This document shows positions 52,445 to 62,266 of a stretch of 64,000 nucleotides of DNA, piece after piece. A program made the translations under genes and the position numbers. The first letter of the stretch is position 1. Every line of letters begins with the position of its first letter. The stretch comes from Streptomyces zhihengii (GTDB lineage: Bacteria > Actinomycetota > Actinomycetes > Streptomycetales > Streptomycetaceae). The stretch covers positions 3,382,001 to 3,446,000 of the forward strand of contig NZ_JAFEJA010000001.1 in assembly GCF_016919245.1 (NCBI RefSeq). The letters are read 5' to 3'. The notes beneath the pieces are model-generated. The model made no database searches, was not told the origin of the DNA, and was given only the letters and a program-made list of their open reading frames with translations.

Positions 52445-53674
52445 ATGCCCGCTGATCTCGCCGTCGTCGGCCTCGGCCACCTCGGTCTGCCCCTCGCCCA
52501 GGCCGCCGTCGCCGCACGCATCGAGACCATCGGTTACGACCCCGGCAGTCGCCACCCGGCCGAACCGGCGGCGGGGATCACCGCGGCGGAGATCCGCCGG
52601 ATGCTCTCCGCCGGCTTCCGCACCGTCACCGATCCCGCGGAGCTGGGCCGGGTGCGCACCGCCGTGGTCTGCGCGCCGACCCCGCCCGGCCCCGACGGCA
52701 CGCCCGACCTGACGGCGCTCGCCGACGCCGCCCGCGCCCTGGCGTCCCGGCTGCGCCCGCACACCACCGTCATCCTGGAGTCGGCGGTGCAGCCCGGGAC
52801 CACCGAGGAGTTCCTGCGCCCGCTGCTGGAGGAGGGCTCCGGCCTGCGCGCCGGCCGCGACTTCCACCTCGCCTACTCCCCCAGCCGCACCGACCCCGGC
52901 AACCGCGACCACGGCTACGCCAACACCCCCAAGGTGATCGGCGGGCTCACCCCCGCCTGCACCGAGTCCGCCGCCGCCTTCTACAGCCGCCTCACCGACA
53001 AGGTGGTGCGTGCCCGGGGACTGCGGGAGGCCGAGACTGTCAAGGTCCTGGAGACGAACTTCCGGCACGTCAACATCGCCCTCGTCAACGAGATGGCCGT
53101 GCTCTGCCACGGTCTGGGCATCGACCTGTGGGACGTCATCCGCTGCGCCGAGACCAAGCCCTTCGGCTTCCAGGCGTTCCGCCCCGGCCCCGGCGTCGGC
53201 GGCCACGGCGTGCCGCTCGACCCGGGCGTCCTCCCGCCGACCGGCCGCACCCTGCGCATGGTCGGCCTCGCCCAGGACATCAACACGCGGATGCCGCAGT
53301 ACGTGATCCAGCGCTGCGCCACGCTCCTCAACGAGCACGGCAAGTCCGCGCGCGGCGCCCGTGTGCTGCTCCTCGGCGTCACCTACAAGCCCGACCTCGC
53401 CGACCTCCAGGGCTCCCCCGCCCCGGAGATCGCCCGGCGGCTGATGGACATGGGCGCGGCCGTGAGCTACCACGACCCGCACGTCCCGGACTGGCGCGTC
53501 GGCCAGGTGCCCGTGCCCCGCGCCGACTCCCTCTACGAGGCGGCCGCCCGCGCCGACCTGACCGTACTGCTCCAGCACCACCGCACCTACGACCTCCAGG
53601 GGCTCGCCGTGAAGGCCCAACTCCTGCTGGACACAAGGGGAGCAACGCCCGCGGGCGCGGCGCACCGGCTGTGA
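52445..53674 (+). CDS. UDP-sugar dehydrogenase homologue lacking the catalytic Cys
   Basis: 409 residues with the three-domain UDP-glucose/UDP-ManNAc dehydrogenase plan: NAD-binding VVGLGHLGLPLA, VCAPTP, ESAVQPGTT and VLETNFRHVNIALVNE, and a C-terminal sugar-binding part (LLGVTYKPDLADLQGSPAPEIARRL). The catalytic Cys normally found in GxGGxCxPxD is replaced: the motif reads GPGVGGHGVPLDP, with Gly255 (GGC at 53207-53209) where Cys should be. Without the thiohemiacetal Cys, ordinary sugar oxidation to the acid should fail. It may be a non-catalytic or altered enzyme. ATG 52445 follows GGAAGGA. Confidence 0.85.
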   Translation: MPADLAVVGLGHLGLPLAQAAVAARIETIGYDPGSRHPAEPAAGITAAEIRRMLSAGFRTVTDPAELGRVRTAVVCAPTPPGPDGTPDLTALADAARALASRLRPHTTVILESAVQPGTTEEFLRPLLEEGSGLRAGRDFHLAYSPSRTDPGNRDHGYANTPKVIGGLTPACTESAAAFYSRLTDKVVRARGLREAETVKVLETNFRHVNIALVNEMAVLCHGLGIDLWDVIRCAETKPFGFQAFRPGPGVGGHGVPLDPGVLPPTGRTLRMVGLAQDINTRMPQYVIQRCATLLNEHGKSARGARVLLLGVTYKPDLADLQGSPAPEIARRLMDMGAAVSYHDPHVPDWRVGQVPVPRADSLYEAAARADLTVLLQHHRTYDLQGLAVKAQLLLDTRGATPAGAAHRL

Positions 53675-53797
53675 GACGTGTCGCGGACATGCAACGGTCG
53701 GGTAACTGAGGGGCGTTCTGTCCGACCGGGCTGCTACTGTCCGGAATCGCTCGCACGCTCGTGCGACGCATCTCACGCCTCCAGGGGGAACTTCCGC

Positions 53798-54301
53798 ATG
53801 TCCCAGCCCGTACCGCCGCCCTCCGGCAACCCGTACGCCCAGGGAACCCCGGGCACGCCGGGCAACCCCTTCGCCCCGGCCCCGCCGCCCGCCCCGGTCC
53901 GCAACAACATCGGCCTCGGCCTGATCGTCGCGGTCGTCACGGCCCTGGTCACCGCCGGCGCGTACGGTGCGCTCGCCGGTGCCATCGAGGCCGAGGTCGG
54001 CTACGCGGCCGTCGCCGTCGGCTTCCTGATCGGCTTCGCCGCCGCCAAGACCGGCGGCCCCAACCCGGTGCTCCCGATCGTGAGCGCCGTGCTCGCGGTC
54101 GGCGCGGTCTACCTGGGCCAGCTCGTCGGCATGGCCGTGATCGTCGCGGACGAACTGGGCGGGTCCTTCACGGACGTCTTCTTCGACCAGTTCAGCCTGC
54201 TGACCGAGGCATGGTCGGAGGTGGCCGACGGCATGTCGTACCTCTTCCTGGCCATCGGCGCGATCACCGCCTTCGGTGGCGCCAAGAAGGCCAACGGCTG
54301 A
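53798..54301 (+). CDS. Small membrane protein with Pro-rich N-terminus
   Basis: 167 residues: about 35 residues rich in Pro, Gly and Gln (SGNPYAQGTPGTPGNPF), then helices near 37-62, 66-85 and 91-118 and a last one near 145-162. Unknown function; same design as the protein at 301. AGGGGGAA just upstream of ATG 53798. Confidence 0.75.
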   Translation: MSQPVPPPSGNPYAQGTPGTPGNPFAPAPPPAPVRNNIGLGLIVAVVTALVTAGAYGALAGAIEAEVGYAAVAVGFLIGFAAAKTGGPNPVLPIVSAVLAVGAVYLGQLVGMAVIVADELGGSFTDVFFDQFSLLTEAWSEVADGMSYLFLAIGAITAFGGAKKANG

Positions 54302-54315
54302 TCCCGGCACCGCAC

Positions 54316-54357
54316 ACGGCAGGGCCCCGGCACCGAGAGGTGCCGGGGCCCTGCCGT
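54316..54357. terminator. Bidirectional terminator between convergent genes
   Basis: A perfect 19-bp inverted repeat (54316-54334 with 54339-54357), GAGA loop, between the 53798 gene and guaB3. Confidence 0.9.
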
Positions 54358-54366
54358 TGCGTGCGG

Positions 54367-55491
54367 TCAGCGGCGGTGCTGGGAGTCCGCCACCGTCACC
54401 TCGACGCGCTGGAACTCCTTGAGCTCGCTGTAGCCCGTCGTGGCCATCGCGCGGCGCAGCGCCCCGAAGAAGTTCATCGAGCCGTCGGGGGTGTGGGACG
54501 GTCCGGTCAGCACCTCCTCGGTGGTGCCGACGATCCCGAGGTCGACCAGCTTGCCGCGGGGCACGTCCTCGTGGACGGCCTCCATGCCCCAGTGACGGCC
54601 CCGGCCGGGCGCGTCCGTGGCGCGGGCGAGCGGGGAGCCGATCATCACCGAGTCGGCACCGCAGGCGATGGCCTTGGGCAGGTCGCCGGACCAGCCCACG
54701 CCGCCGTCCGCGATGACGTGCACGTACCGGCCGCCGGACTCGTCCATGTAGTCGCGGCGGGCCGCGGCCACATCGGCGACGGCGGTCGCCATCGGCACCT
54801 GGATGCCCAGCACGTTGCGGGTGGTGTGGGCGGCGCCGCCGCCGAAGCCCACCAGCACGCCCGCCGCGCCGGTGCGCATCAGGTGCAGCGCCGCGGTGTA
54901 GGTGGCACAGCCGCCGACGATGACCGGGACGTCGAGCTCGTAGATGAACTGCTTGAGGTTCAGCGGCTCGGCGGCACCGGAGACGTGCTCGGCCGAGACG
55001 GTGGTGCCGCGGATGACGAAGATGTCGACGCCGGCGTCCACGACCGCCTTGGAGAACTGCGCGGTGCGCTGCGGGGAGAGCGCGGCGGCCGTCACCACAC
55101 CCGAGTCGCGCACCTCCTTGATGCGCTGCCCGATCAGCTCCTCCTTGATCGGGGCGTCGTAGATCTCCTGGAGACGGCGCGTGGCGGTCTCCGGGTCGAG
55201 CTCCGCGATCTCGTCGAGCAGCGGCTGCGGGTCCTCGTAGCGGGTCCACAGGCCTTCGAGGTTCAGGACACCGAGGCCGCCCATCTCACCGATGCGGATG
55301 GCGGTCGCCGGGGACACGACCGAGTCCATCGGGGCGGCCAGGAACGGCAGGTCGAAGCGGTAGGCGTCGATCTGCCAGGCGATCGAGACCTCCTTCGGGT
55401 CCCGGGTGCGCCGGCTCGGTACGACGGCGATGTCATCGAACGCGTACGCCCGGCGGCCGCGCTTGCCGCGCCCGATCTCGATCTCAGTCAC
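54367..55491 (-). CDS. guaB3: GuaB3-family IMP dehydrogenase/GMP reductase-related protein
   Basis: 374 residues, without the CBS domains of GuaB. A TIM-barrel protein of the IMPDH/GMPR superfamily: YAFDDIAVVPSRRTRDP, FLAAPMDSVVSP, DIFVIRGTTVSAEHVSG, VIADGGVGWSGDLPKAIACGAD. The loop that carries the catalytic Cys in IMPDH (GPGSICTTR) reads VGFGGGAAHTTRN here, with no Cys. Its reaction is therefore uncertain; cyanobacterial GuaB3 has been reported as a GMP reductase, as I recall. GTG 55491 follows GAGGGAAAGG. It sits directly downstream of guaB, as in mycobacteria. Confidence 0.85.
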   Translation of the reverse strand: MTEIEIGRGKRGRRAYAFDDIAVVPSRRTRDPKEVSIAWQIDAYRFDLPFLAAPMDSVVSPATAIRIGEMGGLGVLNLEGLWTRYEDPQPLLDEIAELDPETATRRLQEIYDAPIKEELIGQRIKEVRDSGVVTAAALSPQRTAQFSKAVVDAGVDIFVIRGTTVSAEHVSGAAEPLNLKQFIYELDVPVIVGGCATYTAALHLMRTGAAGVLVGFGGGAAHTTRNVLGIQVPMATAVADVAAARRDYMDESGGRYVHVIADGGVGWSGDLPKAIACGADSVMIGSPLARATDAPGRGRHWGMEAVHEDVPRGKLVDLGIVGTTEEVLTGPSHTPDGSMNFFGALRRAMATTGYSELKEFQRVEVTVADSQHRR

Positions 55492-55542
55492 GATGTGTGG
55501 CCTTTCCCTCTACGTCTGCCCCACCAGTATCCCCGACACATG

Positions 55543-55578
55543 CCAGGGGCGGCCCCGGCGACCCGGGACCGCCCCTGG
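55543..55578 (-). terminator. Terminator of guaB
   Basis: A 10-bp outer stem (55543-55552 with 55569-55578) enclosing a further GC stem, 24 nt beyond the guaB stop and before the guaB3 start. Confidence 0.7.
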
Positions 55579-55601
55579 CGGAGTCTGGCGGGAGGTGCGG
55601 A

Positions 55602-57230
<1,629 letters not shown>

Positions 57231-57908
57231 TCACTGCTCGGCGAGCGCCCGCAGACGGCTCAGCGCGCGGTGCTGCGCGACCCGCACGGCACCGGGCGAC
57301 ATCCCCAGCATCTGCCCCGTCTCCTCCGCGGTGAGCCCGACCGCCACCCGCAGCACCAGCAGCTCGCGCTGGTTCTCCGGGAGGTTGGCGAGGAGCTTCT
57401 TGGCCCACTCCGCGTCGTCGCTGAGCAGCGCGCGCTCCTCCGGACCGAGGGAGTCGTCCGGGCGCTCCGGCATCTCGTCCGACGGCACCGCCGTCGAACC
57501 GGGGTGCCGCATGGCGGCGCGCTGGAGGTCGGCGACCTTGTGCGAGGCGATGGCGAAGACGAACGCCTCGAAGGGGCGGCCGGTGTCCCGGTAGCGCGGC
57601 AGGGCCATCAGCACCGCCACGCACACCTCCTGCGCGAGGTCGTCCGCGAAGTGGCGGGCGTCACCGGGCAGCCGGTTCAGACGGGAGCGGCAGAAGCGCA
57701 GGGCCAGCGGATGGACGTGCGCGAGCAGGTCGTGGGTGGCCTGCTCGTCGCCGTCGACGGCACGGTGGACGAGTGCACCGATGGCCCCCTGGGCTGCCGT
57801 CGCCTCGTCGTCACGCATCGGTCCATGGTGCCCTGGCGACGGAGCGTCCGCGGCACCGCGTCCCATGTTGTGCACCGAAGCGTTATGAGCAGGTGCGCCG
57901 GAACTCAT
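57231..57908 (-). CDS. Sigma-70-family factor (SigD-like, ECF type)
   Basis: 225 residues. Region 2 spans [22 protein letters not shown] ... [45 protein letters not shown]. Region 4 is [45 protein letters not shown]. There is no region 3, so it is an ECF/group-IV factor, though the region 2-4 linker is longer than usual. Its place between guaB and a WhiB gene equals that of mycobacterial sigD. No anti-sigma gene adjoins. The start at 57908 has GGGAGGG 8 nt upstream; GTG 57959 is an alternative. Confidence 0.88.
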   Translation of the reverse strand: MSSGAPAHNASVHNMGRGAADAPSPGHHGPMRDDEATAAQGAIGALVHRAVDGDEQATHDLLAHVHPLALRFCRSRLNRLPGDARHFADDLAQEVCVAVLMALPRYRDTGRPFEAFVFAIASHKVADLQRAAMRHPGSTAVPSDEMPERPDDSLGPEERALLSDDAEWAKKLLANLPENQRELLVLRVAVGLTAEETGQMLGMSPGAVRVAQHRALSRLRALAEQ

Positions 57909-57988
57909 CTCCTGCGCCCTCCCCTCCCGCTCGACCGAATCGTCCCCGAGGAACTCCACACCTCAAGGATGCGGCATTGCGCGGGAAA

Positions 57989-58008
57989 CGGATGCCCTCG
58001 GGCATCCG
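57989..58008 (-). terminator. Terminator of bldM
   Basis: A perfect 9-bp stem (57989-57997 with 58000-58008) with a tight 2-nt loop, 20 nt beyond the bldM stop. Confidence 0.6.
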
Positions 58009-58027
58009 TCACCCCGTGCCGGACCCG

Positions 58028-58639
58028 TCAGCGGACCAGGCCCCAGCGGAATCCGAGGGCCACCGCGTGCGCCCGGTCCGAGGCGCCGAGCTTCTTGAAC
58101 AGCCTCCTGGCGTGCGTCTTCACCGTGTCCTCGGAGAGGAAGAGCTCGCGCCCGATCTCCGCGTTGGACCGGCCGTGGCTCATGCCTTCGAGCACCTGGA
58201 TCTCCCGCGCGGTGAGCGTGGGGGCCGCTCCCATCTCGGCCGACCGCAGCCGGCGCGGGGCGAGCCGCCAGGTCGGGTCGGCGAGCGCCTGGGTGACGGT
58301 CGCGCGGAGCTCGGCGCGCGAGGCGTCCTTGTGCAGATAGCCGCGGGCCCCGGCGGCGACCGCGAGCGCGACGCCGTCCAGGTCCTCGGCGACGGTCAGC
58401 ATGATGATCCGCGCGCCGGGGTCGGCCGACAGCAGTCGGCGCACGGTCTCGACGCCGCCCAGACCGGGCATGCGCACGTCCATGAGAATGAGGTCCGAGC
58501 GATCCGCGCCCCAGCGGCGGAGGACTTCCTCCCCGTTGGCCGCGGTCGTCACGCGTTCGACACCGGGCACGGTCGCGACCGCGCGGCGCAGCGCTTCTCG
58601 GGCAAGGGGGGAGTCGTCGCAGACGAGGACGGAAGTCAT
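58028..58639 (-). CDS. bldM: BldM, developmental response regulator
   Basis: 203 residues, matching BldM. The receiver domain (VLVCDDSPLAREALRRAV, Asp in LILMDVRMPG, LTVAED, LHKDAS) and LuxR-type helix-turn-helix (LTAREIQVLEGMSHGRSNAEIGRELFLSEDTVKTHARRL) are intact. BldM acts as a homodimer early in development and as a heterodimer with WhiI later, to activate aerial-hypha and spore genes; it is an orphan without a kinase. ATG 58639 follows GGAGG. Divergent from whiD, with a sigma-BldN promoter 137-164 nt upstream. Confidence 0.97.
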   Translation of the reverse strand: MTSVLVCDDSPLAREALRRAVATVPGVERVTTAANGEEVLRRWGADRSDLILMDVRMPGLGGVETVRRLLSADPGARIIMLTVAEDLDGVALAVAAGARGYLHKDASRAELRATVTQALADPTWRLAPRRLRSAEMGAAPTLTAREIQVLEGMSHGRSNAEIGRELFLSEDTVKTHARRLFKKLGASDRAHAVALGFRWGLVR

Positions 58640-59105
58640 GACTGACCTCCGTGACTCGCACAGCTGTTGCGCGTCACCTTGTGCCTCCAGGCTGAGTACG
58701 TGTGTCGTCACCTGTGCGGTTGAACGCTGTCGGACATGTGCCCGAGAGCTTGTCGCTTCAACCGCCTCCGCTCTCTCAACGATGGTCACTCGAAAGAGTT
58801 ACGGGGGGAGCGAGGGTCTTCGCACCCAGCGTGAGCGTACGTGCGCGGAGGGGAGCGTCGCAGGTCACCTCGCCGGTACTCGCCGGTCATGCCCCATTCA
58901 GACGCTTTTCTTCCCTTTAGGTGGTGTCTTTGGCTAGATTCGCAATGAGTCATATTTACATCTACTTACACAGGAGATGTACGGTCGTTGGCACAGCGTG
59001 GGATGCCTGATCCGGGCGACCACCCGCCCGCGGGCCCGCCCGTTCGTTGCGGTCCTGTTCCACCCAGGACCGTCCACCCAGCACGGTTTCAAGGGGACAT
59101 GCGCC
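58640..59105. other. Divergent regulatory region between bldM and whiD
   Basis: 466 bp without a gene. Long leaders are expected on both sides. It holds the bldM promoter at 58776-58803 and an AT-rich stretch (58915-58980) likely to carry whiD promoters. Transcripts from here should be under BldN, WhiG or BldD-type control, inferred from the developmental genes on both sides. Confidence 0.6.
58776..58803 (-). promoter_or_regulatory. Sigma-BldN promoter of bldM (bldMp1)
   Basis: On the minus strand CGTAAC (58803-58798), a 16-bp spacer and CGTTGA (58781-58776) match exactly the published sigma-BldN -35/-10 consensus for bldM p1. Transcription should begin near 58769, giving a leader of about 130 nt. 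Confidence 0.9.
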
Positions 59106-59429
59106 ATGGCAGATTTCTCTCGCCTTCCCGGACCCAACGCCGATCTGTGGGACTGGCAGCTCCTCGCGGCATGCCGCGGGGTCGACAGCTCGCTCTTCTT
59201 CCATCCGGAGGGCGAACGCGGCGCAGCGCGCAGCGCGCGCGAGAACTCGGCGAAAGAGGTCTGCATGAGGTGCCCGGTCCGGGCGGAGTGCGCGGCGCAC
59301 GCGCTGGCCGTCCGTGAGCCGTACGGCGTCTGGGGCGGACTGACGGAGGACGAGCGCGAGGAGCTCATGGGCCGCGCCCGTCACCGCTTGATCCCCGCGA
59401 CGAGCGCGGGTGGCACGGCGAGGGGCTGA
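59106..59429 (+). CDS. whiD: WhiD, WhiB-like [4Fe-4S] transcription factor
   Basis: 107 residues. A WhiB-like protein with the four conserved Cys (Cys23, then the CMRC pair and the RAECAAH Cys, the CxxCxxxxxC pattern) that hold a 4Fe-4S cluster sensitive to NO and O2. The GVWGG turn and basic C-terminal tail (RARHRL) follow. WhiD is needed for proper spore septation and spore maturation. It works through binding to sigma-HrdB region 4. ATG 59106 follows AAGGGGAC. Its divergent neighbour is bldM. Confidence 0.95.
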   Translation: MADFSRLPGPNADLWDWQLLAACRGVDSSLFFHPEGERGAARSARENSAKEVCMRCPVRAECAAHALAVREPYGVWGGLTEDEREELMGRARHRLIPATSAGGTARG

Positions 59430-59500
59430 GACCCGGAACAGCAATCGAAGAAACGTTCCTGCAAGGATCCGCCGAAGCGTGATCCGCAAGGAGACTCCAC

Positions 59501-59541
59501 GCCGGTCCCGGCGCAGCCGCCGGGACCGGCGGCTGCTTTTT
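59501..59541 (+). terminator. Rho-independent terminator after whiD
   Basis: A perfect 11-bp stem (59501-59511 with 59520-59530) with an alternative nested stem and a run of five T at 59537-59541. Confidence 0.85.
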
Positions 59542-59563
59542 CGGGGGCGGTCCCGGCAGGCCG

Positions 59564-59693
59564 GCGCGGGCTCCACCCCGGTCCGGGCGAGGCCGCGGTG
59601 CGGGTTCGGCGGACCGCGACGGCCGGCGGCGCGGGCTCCACCCCGGTCAGGGCGAGGCCGCGGTGCGGGTTCGGCGGGGCGCGGCGGACCGCG
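59564..59693. repeat. Two-copy 65-bp direct repeat downstream of whiD
   Basis: A ~49-bp near-identical core occurs at 59564-59612 and 59629-59677, with similar flanks, so the unit is about 65 bp. The copies differ at one or two bases. No gene lies here. Confidence 0.8.
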
Positions 59694-59714
59694 CCGGCCG
59701 GCGCCCCGGGGCGG

Positions 59715-60605
59715 TCAGCGGGTCGCGGCGCGGGCGAGTTCGTCGAGGGTGGCCGCGACCGCCGGGACCTGGGACAGGTCCGGCAGGGTGAGGGCGACGA
59801 TCTCGCGGTGCACCGGCGGCTCCACCGTGACGGTGCGCGCGCCCTTCGTCAGGACGGAGTCCAGCGCGAGCTCGGGCAGCACCGCCACCCCGAGACCCGC
59901 GCCGACCAGGCCGATCACCGCCGGGTAGTCGTCGGTGGCGAAGTCGATGCGGGGGGTGAAGCCGGCCTCCTCGCAGACCTCCACGAGCTGGCGCCGGCAG
60001 CGCGGGCAGCCGGCGATCCACGGCTCGTCGCCGAGGTCGCCGATGGCCACCGTGTCCTCGGCGGCCAGCCGGTGCCCCTCGGGCACCAGCCCCACCAGCC
60101 GGTCGGTGAACAGCGGCCGGACGGTCAGGTCGTCCCACTCGGTGCCGGAGGCGCCGTAGCGGAAGGCGAGGGCGATGTCGCAGTCCCCGTCGCGGAGCAT
60201 CTCCACCGAGCGGGGCGGCTCCGCGTCGACGAGGGAGACCCGGGTGCCGGGGTGTGCGGCGCGCAGGGCGGCCAGCGCCGCGGGGACCAGCGTGGAGCTG
60301 GCGCTCGGGAAGGACACCAGGCGCACCCGGCCGGCCCGGAGCCCGGCGATGGCCGCGATCTCCTCCTCGGCGGCGGTGAGCCCCGCCAGGATGCCGGAGG
60401 CGTGGCGCACCAGGGCCTCGCCGGCCTGGGTCAGCCGCATCTCACGGCCGGTGCGGATGAGCAGCGGGGTGCCGGCCGAGCCCTCCAGCGCCTTCATCTG
60501 CTGACTCACGGCGGGCTGGGTGCAGCCCAGGTCGCGGGCCGCCGCGGAGAAGGAGCCGGTGGCGGCGACGGCGCGCAGGACACGGAGATGACGAGCCTCG
60601 ATCAC
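59715..60605 (-). CDS. LysR-family transcription regulator
   Basis: 296 residues. The N-terminal winged helix-turn-helix is LRVLRAVAATGSFSAAARDLGCTQPAVSQQMKALEG. The periplasmic-binding-like effector domain starts near residue 90 (RLVSFPSASSTLVPAALAAL) and contains a CPRC pair near 195 that could be redox-active or structural. GTG 60605 has TATGCT 6 nt upstream and no Shine-Dalgarno site, so the mRNA is probably leaderless. Divergent from the MOSC gene at 60685, 79 bp away, which is the likely target. Confidence 0.93.
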   Translation of the reverse strand: MIEARHLRVLRAVAATGSFSAAARDLGCTQPAVSQQMKALEGSAGTPLLIRTGREMRLTQAGEALVRHASGILAGLTAAEEEIAAIAGLRAGRVRLVSFPSASSTLVPAALAALRAAHPGTRVSLVDAEPPRSVEMLRDGDCDIALAFRYGASGTEWDDLTVRPLFTDRLVGLVPEGHRLAAEDTVAIGDLGDEPWIAGCPRCRRQLVEVCEEAGFTPRIDFATDDYPAVIGLVGAGLGVAVLPELALDSVLTKGARTVTVEPPVHREIVALTLPDLSQVPAVAATLDELARAATR

Positions 60606-60684
60606 TCTTCGAGCATAAGGCAGGCTTGGGGGTGGCGTGGCATATTCGATGGTTGCTTTGGGCCCGGTCGGTTAGCGTGCGGTC

Positions 60685-61368
60685 ATGAAGCTTCTGTCCG
60701 TGAACACCGGTCTCCTCACGCCCTCCGAGCACGCCGCCACCGGCACCACCGGCATCGACAAGCGGCCGGCCGACGGGCCCGTCCTGGTGACGGACCCGGG
60801 TCCGAAGGGCAGCGGGGGCAGCGGGCTGGCCGGGGACGAGATCTCCGACCTGCGCCACCACGGCGGCAGCGACCAGGCCGTCTACGCCTTCGCCCGCGAG
60901 GACCTGGACGCCTGGGAGCGCGAGCTGGGCAGGCCGCTGGCGAACGGCGCGTTCGGCGAGAACCTCACCACCGCCGGCGTCGACGTGACCGGGGCGCTGA
61001 TCGGCGAGCGGTGGCGCGTCGGCGCGGAGCTGGTGCTGGAGGTGACCAGCGGCCGCATCCCGTGCCGGACCTTCGGCGGCCACCTCGGCGAGCGCGGCTG
61101 GGTGCGGCGGTTCACGCAGGCCGGGGCGCCCGGCGCGTATCTGCGGGTGATCTCGCCCGGCGAGATCCGCGTGGGCGACGCGGTCAAGATCGTGCACCGC
61201 CCCGCGCACGACGTCACCGTCGCGATGTCGTTCCGCGCGGAGACGGTGGAGCGGACGCTGCTGCCCCGGGTGCTGGCGGCGGGGGACGCGCTCCATCCGG
61301 AGCAACTGCGCGACGCCCTCGCCTACGTGGAGAAGTACGGGGCGGGCGACGGCGCCGGGGCCGTGTGA
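60685..61368 (+). CDS. MOSC-domain protein (YiiM-like)
   Basis: 227 residues. MOSC signature: DLRHHGGSDQAVYAFAREDLDAWE, FGENLTTAGVDV, and the GRIPCRTFGG segment with the Cys proposed to bind sulphur or molybdenum cofactor ligands. YiiM-type MOSC proteins reduce N-hydroxylated compounds or handle sulphur for Moco; the substrate is unknown here. The start at 60685 has TAGCGT (60673-60678) 6 nt upstream, so a leaderless mRNA is likely. Divergent from the LysR gene and probably controlled by it. Confidence 0.9.
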   Translation: MKLLSVNTGLLTPSEHAATGTTGIDKRPADGPVLVTDPGPKGSGGSGLAGDEISDLRHHGGSDQAVYAFAREDLDAWERELGRPLANGAFGENLTTAGVDVTGALIGERWRVGAELVLEVTSGRIPCRTFGGHLGERGWVRRFTQAGAPGAYLRVISPGEIRVGDAVKIVHRPAHDVTVAMSFRAETVERTLLPRVLAAGDALHPEQLRDALAYVEKYGAGDGAGAV

Positions 61369-61429
61369 GATCCCCTCGTGCGGGAGGCCCGTACACGGCG
61401 CCCGCACGGGGACCACTAACGTGCCGTCC

Positions 61430-62203
61430 ATGACGACTGCACTGATCACGGGCGCGACCGCGGGCATCGGCGCCGCGTTCGCACGGCGCCTCGCGGCCGA
61501 CGGCCACAACCTCGTACTGGTCGCCCGTGACACGGCACGGCTGCGCGAACAGGCCACCGAACTCCACGACCGGCACGGCATCGAGGCCGAGGTGCTGACC
61601 GCCGACCTGTCGGCGGAGGAGGGCATCGGGGCCGTGGAGCGGCGCCTCGGGGACCGCAGGCACCCGGTGGACCTGCTCGTCAACAACGCCGGCTTCGGGA
61701 ACAAGGGCCGATTCCTCGAGGTCACCATGGCCGACGAGCTGACGATGCTCAAGGTGCACTGCGAGGCCGTGCTGCGGCTGACCGCGGCGGCGGCCGGGCC
61801 GATGAAGGAGCGCGGGCGCGGCGGCGTGGTGAACGTGGCCTCGGTCGCCGCGTTCGTCCCGCGCGGCACCTACGGCGCCTCCAAGGCGTGGGTCGTGCAG
61901 TTCACCCAGGGCGCGGCGCGTGATCTGGCGGGGTCGGGCGTGCGGCTGATGGCGCTGTGCCCCGGCTTCGTGCGGACCGAGTTCCACGAGCGCGCCGGGA
62001 TGGGGACGGACAACATCCCCGGCTGGATGTGGCTGGACGCCGACAAGCTGGTGTCGGCGGCGCTCGCGGACCTGGCGCGGGGCAGGACGGTGTCCGTCCC
62101 GGACCCGCGGTACAAGGCGCTGATGGGCGTGGTGAAGCTGACGCCGCGCGGGCTGCTGGGCGGGATGTCCTCACGGGCGGGGCGCTCGTACGGACCGCAG
62201 TGA
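61430..62203 (+). CDS. Short-chain dehydrogenase/reductase
   Basis: 257 residues. Classical SDR: TGATAGIG cofactor site, NNAGFG, Ser in NVASVAA and the YGASK catalytic pair, GFVRTEFHERAG substrate loop. NADP preference is suggested by VLVARDTARL (Arg after strand 2). TAACGT (61417-61422) ends 7 nt before ATG 61430, so a leaderless start is likely; a GTG at 61421 in frame is not supported. Substrate unknown. Confidence 0.92.
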   Translation: MTTALITGATAGIGAAFARRLAADGHNLVLVARDTARLREQATELHDRHGIEAEVLTADLSAEEGIGAVERRLGDRRHPVDLLVNNAGFGNKGRFLEVTMADELTMLKVHCEAVLRLTAAAAGPMKERGRGGVVNVASVAAFVPRGTYGASKAWVVQFTQGAARDLAGSGVRLMALCPGFVRTEFHERAGMGTDNIPGWMWLDADKLVSAALADLARGRTVSVPDPRYKALMGVVKLTPRGLLGGMSSRAGRSYGPQ

Positions 62204-62266
62204 GACGACCGGGCGAATGTGATAAGCGTCACTAAAATGGAGGCATCCCCTGCGGCGGGAGGCGCC

